Source: Candidatus Lindowiibacteriota bacterium (GTDB lineage Bacteria > Lindowbacteria > 2-12-FULL-62-27). Taken from it: DNA of 7,127 nucleotides. The stretch is taken from contig JAHFCY010000174.1 of NCBI GenBank assembly GCA_023249255.1, positions 1 through 7,127 on the forward strand. The letters run 5' to 3'. This document shows positions 1-7,127 of the stretch, in pieces. Each line of letters opens with the position of its first letter. Within the stretch, counting starts at the first letter, position 1. The position numbers and the translations under genes are program-made. Below the pieces are notes generated by a model, which searched no databases, was not told the origin of the DNA, and saw only the letters and a list, made by a program, of their open reading frames with translations.

Positions 1-1002
<1,002 letters not shown>

Positions 1003-1629
1003 ATGGAAATCCGCTCGTACGTCTACCTCGACCGGCTTCAGCCGCAATTGGCGGCGCTCATGGCCAAAACCGCCGTCGGCGACATTCCAGTCGAAGGCAT
1101 GGCGTCGATGTGGATCGAAGTCATTCCCGGCGTTGAGATCAACCGCGTGGCCGACATTGCGCTGAAACAAACTGATGTACGGCCCGCGACGCAGATTGAA
1201 GAACGGGAGTTCGGAATCCTCGAGTTTCATTCGTATTCGCAGGAGGAAGTCCAAAATTCGGCGCAGAAAGTTCTCGATTACTACAAGCTCACGATCCGGG
1301 ACGTCACGCCGCCAAAAATTCTGACCAGCCAGATCATCACCGCCATCAATCCCTACCATGCGCAGGTTCTGAACCGCGACCGCTACGGCAACATGATCCT
1401 CGCGGGTGAATCGCTGTTCATTCTCGAAGTCCAGCCAGCCGTCAACAGTGTCCTTGCCGCCAACGCCGCCGAAAAGGCCATCGGTTCCATCCGCCTCATC
1501 GACGCCCGCGTCCGCGGCGTCTACGGCCGCCTCTGGATGTCAGGCACTGAAGCGCAGGCCAAAGCCGCCGAACAGGCCGCGATCGCCGCAATCGAGGCGC
1601 ACGCATCCATCGTCGGCCGGAAAAAATAG
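1003..1629 (+). CDS. Bacterial microcompartment shell protein, tandem BMC-T (permuted, double-stacked trimer type)
   Basis: This 208-residue protein would form a pseudohexameric trimer tile in the shell of a protein-bounded microcompartment. It holds two related BMC repeats. The first is about residues 1-98 (MASMWIEV at 33-40, then the [16 protein letters not shown] helix-strand at 49-64, then FGILEF). The second is about 105-203 (ESLFILEV at 136-143, [17 protein letters not shown] at 151-167, then YGRLWMSG at 174-181). Each repeat starts with a segment placed ahead of its core strand (LQPQLAALM at 12-20; [16 protein letters not shown] at 115-130). This is the permuted order known from EutL and CsoS1D. 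From memory it closely resembles the double-stacked BMC-T proteins of Haliangium ochraceum in length and in the MEIRSY-like start, the SQIIT motif and the NRxRYGxMI motif. Glu67-Arg68 sits where gating pore residues occur in those gated trimers. It follows thiC with no gap and precedes acs by 16 bases. No other shell or signature-enzyme gene is visible. Family call firm; subtype fairly firm; cargo unknown. Confidence 0.9.
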   Translation: MEIRSYVYLDRLQPQLAALMAKTAVGDIPVEGMASMWIEVIPGVEINRVADIALKQTDVRPATQIEEREFGILEFHSYSQEEVQNSAQKVLDYYKLTIRDVTPPKILTSQIITAINPYHAQVLNRDRYGNMILAGESLFILEVQPAVNSVLAANAAEKAIGSIRLIDARVRGVYGRLWMSGTEAQAKAAEQAAIAAIEAHASIVGRKK

Positions 1630-1645
1630 CGGGAACTTGCTTCGT

Positions 1646-3607
1646 ATGTCTACACCGGACATCACATCCGTTCAGAAAGAGGGAAAACTTTACAAGCCGC
1701 CGAAGGGATTCCAGAAAAAGGCCCACATCAAAAGCATGCATACCTACGAGCGGCTCTACAAAACGGCCTACAGAAATCCGGCCGGGTTCTGGTCGAAAGC
1801 CGCAAAGGATCTGACGTGGTTCAAACCGTGGACGAAAGCGCTGGTCTGGGAACCGCCGTTCGCGAAATGGTTTGTCGGCGGAAAAATCAATGTTTCCTAC
1901 AACTGCCTCGACAGGCACCTCGGCACATGGCGGCGCAATAAGGCCGCGATCGTATGGGAAGGTGAGCCGGGCGATCAGCGGACGCTCACGTATCAACAGC
2001 TCTATCACGAAGTCATCCGATTCGCGTGCGTGTTGAAATCGCTTGGCGTCAAATGCGGCGATCGCGTGGCGATTTATCTGCCGATGATTCCCGAGGCCGC
2101 GGTCGCGATGCTTGCCTGCGCGCGGATCGGCGCGCCGCACAGCGTCGTCTTCGGCGGATTTTCCGCGCAGGCCCTGAAAGACCGGATTTTGGACGCCGGC
2201 GCGACATGCGTCATCACGGCGGACGGCGGATACCGGCGCGGCGCGATTGTTCCACTCAAGACGAGCGTGGACGAGGCGCTGAAAGACACGCCGATCGTCA
2301 CGAGTGTTCTCGTCGTGCGCCGAACCGGGCAGGCCGTTCCGATGAAGTCCGACCGTGACGTGTGGCTCCACGAGCGCGCGAAGGATCTGGCAGCGAAAGG
2401 AAAATTTATCTGCAAGGCCGAGGAAGTCGACGCGGAGCATCCGCTTTTCATCCTCTACACATCCGGCACGACAGGAAAACCAAAAGGAATTTTCCATTCA
2501 ACCGGCGGATATCTCACGCAAGTTGCGCTGACAACCAGATGGATCTTTGATCTGCGCGATGAGGACACGTTCTGGTGCACCGCCGACGTCGGCTGGGTCA
2601 CCGGCCACAGCTACGTCGTCTACGGCCCTCTCGCAAACGGTGCGACGACGTTCATGTACGAGGGCGCTCCCAACCATCCCGGACCGGACCGGTTCTGGGA
2701 CATCATCGAACGCCATCGCGTAAACATTTTTTACACCGCGCCTACGGCGATCCGCGCGTTCATCAAGTGGGGCGACGATCATGTGAAAAAACACGATCTC
2801 TCGTCCGTGCGCCTTCTCGGAACAGTTGGCGAGCCGATCAATCCCGAGGCGTGGGAGTGGTATCACCGCACGATCGGCGGCGGACGGTGTCCCATCGTCG
2901 ACACGTGGTGGCAGACCGAAACCGGCGCGATCCTCATCAGTCCCCTGCCGGGCGCGACGCCTCTCAAACCCGGATCGGGCACGCGGCCGTTTCCGGGAGT
3001 CGTGCCGGACGTTGTGCGCAAAGACGGCACGTCGTGCAAACCGAACGAAGGCGGGTATCTTGTCCTCAAAAAACCGTGGCCGGGGATGCTTCGCGGCATC
3101 TGGGGTGACCCTGATCGATTCAAAAAACAGTACTTCAGCGATTTTCCGAACATCTATTTCACCGGAGATGGTGCGCGGCGGGACAAGGACGGCTACTACT
3201 GGATCATGGGCCGCGTCGACGACGTCATCAACGTCGCTGGACACAGACTCGGCACGGCCGAGATCGAAAGCGCGCTGGTTCTGCATCCGTTCGTGGCCGA
3301 ATCCGCCGTCGTGGGCCGACCGGACGATTTGAAAGGATCGGCCATCATCGCGTTTGTGACGCTCAAGAGCGGACAAAACCCGTCACCCGAACTCAAAGAG
3401 GAATTGCGCTCGCACGTCGGGAAAGAAATCGGAAGTATCGCCAAACCGGACGAAATCCGGTTCACCGACGTCCTGCCCAAAACCCGAAGCGGCAAAATCA
3501 TGCGGCGGCTCCTCCGCGAGCTGGCCACACAGGGCATCGTCAAGGGCGACACCACCACGCTGGAGGATTTTTCCGTTCTCGAAAAGTTGAGGAGCGACGA
3601 GGAGTAG
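1646..3607 (+). CDS. acs: Acetyl-CoA synthetase (AMP-forming)
   Basis: This enzyme converts acetate, ATP and CoA to acetyl-CoA, AMP and pyrophosphate via acetyl-AMP in the cytoplasm. At 653 residues it matches the usual Acs length (E. coli 652). Visible motifs: the ATP-binding loop [11 protein letters not shown] (271-281), [13 protein letters not shown] (311-323), [13 protein letters not shown] (394-406), [10 protein letters not shown] (418-427), [16 protein letters not shown] (504-519), hinge region [15 protein letters not shown] (522-536), and [11 protein letters not shown] (611-621) with the catalytic, acetylation-regulated Lys at 617. The residues that shape the acetate pocket in Acs (Val318, Thr319, Val394, Trp422, each offset by 8 from E. 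coli) are all kept. This supports acetate rather than longer acids. The frame is open further upstream, but the ATG at 1646 gives the normal N-terminus and avoids overlap with the shell gene; a weak GGGA lies at 1631-1634. The N-terminus looks like ordinary Acs, with no added targeting helix. Lys617 makes control by Pat/CobB-like acetylation possible. Confidence 0.97.
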   Translation: MSTPDITSVQKEGKLYKPPKGFQKKAHIKSMHTYERLYKTAYRNPAGFWSKAAKDLTWFKPWTKALVWEPPFAKWFVGGKINVSYNCLDRHLGTWRRNKAAIVWEGEPGDQRTLTYQQLYHEVIRFACVLKSLGVKCGDRVAIYLPMIPEAAVAMLACARIGAPHSVVFGGFSAQALKDRILDAGATCVITADGGYRRGAIVPLKTSVDEALKDTPIVTSVLVVRRTGQAVPMKSDRDVWLHERAKDLAAKGKFICKAEEVDAEHPLFILYTSGTTGKPKGIFHSTGGYLTQVALTTRWIFDLRDEDTFWCTADVGWVTGHSYVVYGPLANGATTFMYEGAPNHPGPDRFWDIIERHRVNIFYTAPTAIRAFIKWGDDHVKKHDLSSVRLLGTVGEPINPEAWEWYHRTIGGGRCPIVDTWWQTETGAILISPLPGATPLKPGSGTRPFPGVVPDVVRKDGTSCKPNEGGYLVLKKPWPGMLRGIWGDPDRFKKQYFSDFPNIYFTGDGARRDKDGYYWIMGRVDDVINVAGHRLGTAEIESALVLHPFVAESAVVGRPDDLKGSAIIAFVTLKSGQNPSPELKEELRSHVGKEIGSIAKPDEIRFTDVLPKTRSGKIMRRLLRELATQGIVKGDTTTLEDFSVLEKLRSDEE

Positions 3608-3634
3608 AATTTCGGCGCTGAAATCATTTTCAAT

Positions 3635-3639
3635 GGGAG
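3635..3639 (+). promoter_or_regulatory. Possible ribosome binding site for the HDOD gene
   Basis: GGGAG lies 12 bases before the ATG at 3652, slightly farther than ideal. It is the only purine-rich Shine-Dalgarno-like stretch in the 44-base gap after acs and supports the chosen start. Confidence 0.35.
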
Positions 3640-3651
3640 TTACACTGCCGT

Positions 3652-4509
3652 ATGCCTGAAACAGCGGGTATTCTGAAACGGATCAGGGAATTCGCGCTTC
3701 TGCCGCAGACAAACCTGCGGCTCATGGGCGTGTTGGACGACCAGAATGTGGATGTCGACAAGGTCGTCCTCGCGCTCAGCGCGGACCCGGGGCTGGTCGC
3801 ATCGCTTCTTCGAGTGGTCAATTCCGCGTCGGCCGGCATGCGGGGCGAGATTCGGTCCGTCAAGCAGGCCGTCGTCATCCTCGGGCTCGACAAGCTTCGA
3901 TCGTTGGTCATCGCGACGGGGCTCATCGTGAGGTTTCACGCCCTTCCGCCGGATGTCTCCCGGCGGTTCTGGGAACATGCCCTCCAGACCGCGCAGTGGA
4001 GCAAGCGGCTTAGTCCCTATTTCACGAATGTCGAAGGCGATGCCGTTTTTCTATGCGGTCTTCTGCACAATATCGGGGAGCTGATCATCTGGCAGTATTT
4101 GAAGGCGGAACTCAAGCAGATTCAGGAGAGGATGACAAACGGCGCAGTGCAAGCAGATGCGGAGCATGCGGTTCTCGGATGCACGCGATCGGATCTCACA
4201 GCGGATCTCTTCATCGAATGGAAAATGCCGAAGGCGGTCGTGGAGAGCACCGCCCACTCCGGCGAGGACCTGGAGACGGTGAGTGCGATTCGCGGCATTT
4301 CCAACGAAGCCCTGATTGTCCACATGGCCGCCGCCATAGCCGGCGTCGATTCCAATTTGGACGCGCTCGATTACGATGATGCCGTCAACAGCGTCTTCTC
4401 GAAATATCGGTTTCATCTTCGCCTTCCCCCAACGCTTTCGTACGATGACCTGGCGGCGACCGTCGCGACAGATCTGAAACAGATCGAACCGATTTTTCCG
4501 ACCGGCTGA
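3652..4509 (+). CDS. HDOD-domain protein (single-domain signalling/regulatory protein)
   Basis: HDOD domains are non-catalytic or poorly understood relatives of HD phosphohydrolases, found in bacterial signalling proteins that affect the cell cycle, motility or second-messenger responses. The 285-residue protein shows the family pattern: a leading helix with LLPQTN (16-21), LALSADPGLVASLLRVVNSA (40-59), the GEIRSVKQAVVILGLDKLR stretch (65-83), FWEHALQTA (106-114), and FLCGLLHNIGELIIWQY (133-149). In true HD hydrolases this last motif reads HDIG; here His139 is followed by Asn140, so the metal-binding Asp is absent and hydrolase activity is unlikely. No receiver, GGDEF, EAL or kinase domain is attached, and no signal peptide or membrane segment is seen, so it is probably cytosolic. 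The start is the ATG at 3652. It lies 44 bases after acs and 17 before the GH31 gene, so it may share a transcript, but its target is unknown. Confidence 0.88.
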   Translation: MPETAGILKRIREFALLPQTNLRLMGVLDDQNVDVDKVVLALSADPGLVASLLRVVNSASAGMRGEIRSVKQAVVILGLDKLRSLVIATGLIVRFHALPPDVSRRFWEHALQTAQWSKRLSPYFTNVEGDAVFLCGLLHNIGELIIWQYLKAELKQIQERMTNGAVQADAEHAVLGCTRSDLTADLFIEWKMPKAVVESTAHSGEDLETVSAIRGISNEALIVHMAAAIAGVDSNLDALDYDDAVNSVFSKYRFHLRLPPTLSYDDLAATVATDLKQIEPIFPTG

Positions 4510-4526
4510 TTCCACCCGCCGTGCAA

Positions 4527-7127
4527 ATGGAAAAATCCGATCCGCGCGCCTGCCCGGATGCCTTCGTCAAAACGCGGTACGCACGATTCACGGTCCTGAC
4601 GCCGGCGCTCATCCGCCTCGAATGGTCGCCGGATGGACGATTTGAAGATCGACCGTCGCTGGCGTTCGTCAACCGCCGGTTACCGCCGCCCAAATTTCGG
4701 GCGTTCCGGGACGGCCAAACCGTCGTTATCGAAACCGATAAGCTCCAATTGCGATACAGGCAGGATGGCAGGCGATTCAACGGCGCAAACCTCTGCATTG
4801 AATTTTTCCTCAATGGTTCAACGCGCGTCTGGCGGCCCGGGATGCGCGACCGTGGAAATCTCGGAGGCACAATTCGAACTCTCGACAGCATAAACGGCCC
4901 GTGCCCGATTGATCCGGGGATTCTGTCGCGAGATGGATGGGCGATCGTGAACGATTCGATGCGACTTGTTCTCCACGGTAAACACGCATGGCCGGCACGG
5001 CGCGCGGATCGAAATGCGATCGACTGGTATTTCTTCGGCCACGGCCGGGACTTCGCGCAGGCCCTGCGGGATTTCACCGCAGTCGCCGGCCGCATTCCTC
5101 TGCCGCCTCGGTTTGTTTTCGGTTCGTGGTGGTCGAGATATTGGGCCTACTCCGACCGGGAACTGAAAACACTGGTTGAGGAATTCCACGCGCATGACGT
5201 CCCGCTTGACGTCCTGGTCATCGACATGGACTGGCATCTCGACGGCTGGACCGGCTACACGTGGAATCCGAAATATTTTCCGGAACCTGAAAAGTTTCTA
5301 AAGTGGGTTCATGACAGGGGACTCAAAACAACTCTGAATCTCCATCCCGCCGACGGCGTTGGACCCCACGAGGCGCAATTCAAAAAATTCACGCGGGCGA
5401 TGGGGCGGGAGGCGTACAAACCGAATCCCGTTCCTTTTGATTGCACTGACCCGCGATTTGTCGATGCCTATTTCAAAATTCTTCATCATCCGATTGAGCG
5501 GCAGGGGATCGATTTCTGGTGGATGGATTGGCAGCAGGGGACGAAAACAAAAATCCCCGGTCTCGATCCACTCCCCTGGCTCAATCATCTGCATTGGACA
5601 GACATGGAACACAGGGCGGCGCGAACCGGCAAACGCCCTCTCATTTTCAGCCGCTGGGGCGGATTGGGCAACCATCGCCATCAGATCGGATTTTCCGGTG
5701 ACGTCTATTCGACGTGGGAGTCTCTGGCATTTCAGCCCTATTTCACCGCGGCGGCCGGCAACGTCGGCTACGCGTATTGGAGCCATGACATCGGCGGACA
5801 TCAACCGGGACCTGTCGATCCGGAGCTCTACGTGCGGTGGATTCAGTGGGGCGCGTTCAGCCCGATTCTTCGGACGCACACAACCAAAAATCCCCTGGCT
5901 GAACGGCGCATCTGGGCCTATCCGAAGGAATTTTTTGAGAGCGCCCGAAAAGCGTTCCATCTCCGGTATGCGCTCCTTCCGTATATTTATACGGCCGCCC
6001 GGCGATGCTCTGACGAGTCGATGCCGCTCTGCCGGCCGCTCTATTACGAGTGGCCCCAATTCGAGGAGTCCTATTCATACAAAACGGAATATTTATTCGG
6101 GAATGATCTTCTGGTTTCGCCCGTCATTTCACCAAGGAACGCCGTCAGCGGCTATGCAAAAACCGCCGTATGGATTCCACCAGGCGCATGGATCGACTGG
6201 TTCTCCGGCCGAATCCATGTCGGACCGTGCCAGATCAACCGGTTGACATCGATCGATGAAATTCCGTTGCTCGTCCGCGCGGGCGCTGTCATCCCGATGA
6301 TGCCCAAAATGCGGCACACAGGCGAACGGCATGTCGATCCGATGGTTCTTCACATCTTTCCGGGCGATTCCGGAGAAACTCGTGTCTATGAAGATGATGG
6401 GGAAAGCGCGGCCTGTGATCACGGAGCTTTTTCATGGACGCCTGTCCGGCATGAAAGTGACGCGGATCATCGGACGGTGACGATTGGACCCGTCGAGGGA
6501 AAATTCAAAGGCATGATGAAACGCAGATCGTATGAAATTCACGTTCGCGGCAACCGGCAGGCAAAGTCCGTCCACGTGAATGGAAAGGCTGTTGTGTGGC
6601 GCTATGACCGCGGGACGGGGAGTGTCGTGATACGAACACCCCAAGCGCCTCTCGTAAACGCAACCGTCATAGAGATCATTCAACAACCGATTCGTCCGAT
6701 TTCTGAAGTCGACTGCGCAAATAAACTGCGGAATATTCTGCGACGCGGAGCGAACCGCCCGGGCCAGACCCGCGCCATTGCCAGGCTTATGGGATTTTTT
6801 GGCGATATCCAGGTTCGGGTCGCACGCAACAATCGGATGGTTGCCGAGGTTCGCGCGAGTATTGAACCGACGGGCGGTGCGGAGAGAGACATGAAAAGCA
6901 GCGTGCAGTTTCATCAATCCCGGCATTGGAAAATTTCGCCCGGAACGGCGGCGGAATCACACGGTCATTTCGTCTCGACAAAATCGATCGTGACGGCCCA
7001 CCACGGTCTTCAGACTGATGTTCTTTACGCCGAAATTGAAATGGTCATCCACGGAACACGATTTCGCATCCCGCTCACAATACCGATCCTTCCGTCGATC
7101 AACGCGTGGTGGATCATCGGACCGTTT
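4527..7127 (+). CDS. Glycoside hydrolase family 31 enzyme, alpha-glycosidase-like, 3' end outside window
   Basis: GH31 enzymes are retaining hydrolases, mostly of alpha-glucosides, alpha-xylosides or related sugars. The frame is open for 867 codons to the window edge, so the protein is incomplete. Order of parts: an N-terminal beta domain (about 10-190) ending in YFFGHGRDF (from 168); a TIM-barrel catalytic domain starting near FVFGSWWSRYWAYSD (from 196); VIDMDWH with Asp233 and Asp235; FWWMDWQQG with the likely nucleophile Asp334; RWGGLGNH; GFSGDVYSTWESL with the likely acid/base Asp392; YWSHDIGGH (Asp421); then C-terminal beta domains (YLFGNDLLVSPV from 522, PLLVRAGAVIPM near 581). From about 720 follow a Lys/Arg-rich helical segment and a beta-rich extension ending in NAWWIIGPF (859-867). 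WWMDWQQG differs from the common GH31 nucleophile motif with a downstream Asn-Glu, and marks a separate subgroup whose substrate I cannot fix. There is no signal peptide, so it is probably cytoplasmic. The ATG at 4527 is chosen; an in-frame GTG lies at 4521, and neither has a clear Shine-Dalgarno sequence. Confidence 0.93.
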   Translation, partial: MEKSDPRACPDAFVKTRYARFTVLTPALIRLEWSPDGRFEDRPSLAFVNRRLPPPKFRAFRDGQTVVIETDKLQLRYRQDGRRFNGANLCIEFFLNGSTRVWRPGMRDRGNLGGTIRTLDSINGPCPIDPGILSRDGWAIVNDSMRLVLHGKHAWPARRADRNAIDWYFFGHGRDFAQALRDFTAVAGRIPLPPRFVFGSWWSRYWAYSDRELKTLVEEFHAHDVPLDVLVIDMDWHLDGWTGYTWNPKYFPEPEKFLKWVHDRGLKTTLNLHPADGVGPHEAQFKKFTRAMGREAYKPNPVPFDCTDPRFVDAYFKILHHPIERQGIDFWWMDWQQGTKTKIPGLDPLPWLNHLHWTDMEHRAARTGKRPLIFSRWGGLGNHRHQIGFSGDVYSTWESLAFQPYFTAAAGNVGYAYWSHDIGGHQPGPVDPELYVRWIQWGAFSPILRTHTTKNPLAERRIWAYPKEFFESARKAFHLRYALLPYIYTAARRCSDESMPLCRPLYYEWPQFEESYSYKTEYLFGNDLLVSPVISPRNAVSGYAKTAVWIPPGAWIDWFSGRIHVGPCQINRLTSIDEIPLLVRAGAVIPMMPKMRHTGERHVDPMVLHIFPGDSGETRVYEDDGESAACDHGAFSWTPVRHESDADHRTVTIGPVEGKFKGMMKRRSYEIHVRGNRQAKSVHVNGKAVVWRYDRGTGSVVIRTPQAPLVNATVIEIIQQPIRPISEVDCANKLRNILRRGANRPGQTRAIARLMGFFGDIQVRVARNNRMVAEVRASIEPTGGAERDMKSSVQFHQSRHWKISPGTAAESHGHFVSTKSIVTAHHGLQTDVLYAEIEMVIHGTRFRIPLTIPILPSINAWWIIGPF

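Noticed and set aside
1406-1645. Upstream extension of the acs frame into the shell gene
   Set aside because: The extra 80 residues are low-complexity Ser/Pro/Arg text read out of frame through the BMC-T second repeat. The ATG at 1646 gives the standard Acs length and N-terminus.
1646-1780. A microcompartment encapsulation peptide at the Acs N-terminus
   Set aside because: The first 45 residues match the usual Acs N-terminal pattern; there is no extra amphipathic helix joined by a flexible linker.
1496-3376. Two long minus-strand reading frames (1496-2497 and 2498-3376) abutting opposite acs
   Set aside because: They lie antisense to an unmistakable acetyl-CoA synthetase. The translations are rich in Arg/Ala with no recognisable domain, as expected from the opposite strand of a GC-rich gene.
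3587-3610. TTGAGG and TAGAAT as a possible promoter before the HDOD gene
   Set aside because: The spacer is only 12 bases, too short for a sigma-70 promoter, and the -35 match lies inside the acs coding region.
3608-3632. Overlapping small inverted repeats after acs (ATTTC/GAAAT and TGAAA/TTTCA)
   Set aside because: The stems are only 5 base pairs, AT-rich and lack a following T-run, so they do not make a credible terminator.
5298-6059. Minus-strand frame of about 253 codons opposite the GH31 catalytic domain
   Set aside because: The plus strand encodes continuous GH31 motifs across this whole stretch; the antisense product has no recognisable features. Shorter minus-strand frames at 6129-6422 and 6432-6926 were rejected for the same reason.

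Overview
The window looks like a fragment of a bacterial chromosome of moderately high GC (estimated by eye in the high 50s percent). All supported genes lie on the plus strand and are tightly packed. There are no mobile elements, RNA genes, CRISPR arrays or gene-free stretches above 45 bases. All three standard stop codons end genes here (TAA, TAG, TAG, TGA), so the standard code applies. I cannot name the organism. A double-stacked-type microcompartment shell gene, a cytoplasmic-looking GH31 glycosidase and the sequence style suggest a free-living heterotroph from a less-studied Gram-negative phylum (for example Planctomycetes/Verrucomicrobia, Myxococcota or Sumerlaeota-like lineages). This is a weak inference.

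Layout: (1) 1-1002, the C-terminal half of thiC (phosphomethylpyrimidine synthase, thiamine biosynthesis), cut by the window start. (2) 1003-1629, a complete tandem, permuted bacterial microcompartment shell protein (BMC-T, double-stacked type), whose ATG directly follows the thiC TAA in the same frame. (3) 1646-3607, a full-length AMP-forming acetyl-CoA synthetase (acs), 16 bases downstream. (4) 3652-4509, an HDOD-domain protein (signalling/regulatory type, no effector domain), after a 44-base gap. (5) 4527-7127, a GH31 alpha-glycosidase-like enzyme of at least 867 residues that runs off the window end and carries an uncommon C-terminal extension.

The zero-base and 16-base junctions suggest that thiC, the shell gene and acs are co-transcribed. 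The HDOD and GH31 genes may belong to the same run, but nothing in the sequence ties them functionally to it. The main point of interest is a lone BMC shell trimer gene, away from any visible hexamer, pentamer or aldehyde dehydrogenase gene, placed between a thiamine gene and an acetate-activating enzyme. It could be a satellite shell locus, and the acetyl-CoA synthetase could link it to C2 metabolism, but neither point is proven by this sequence.
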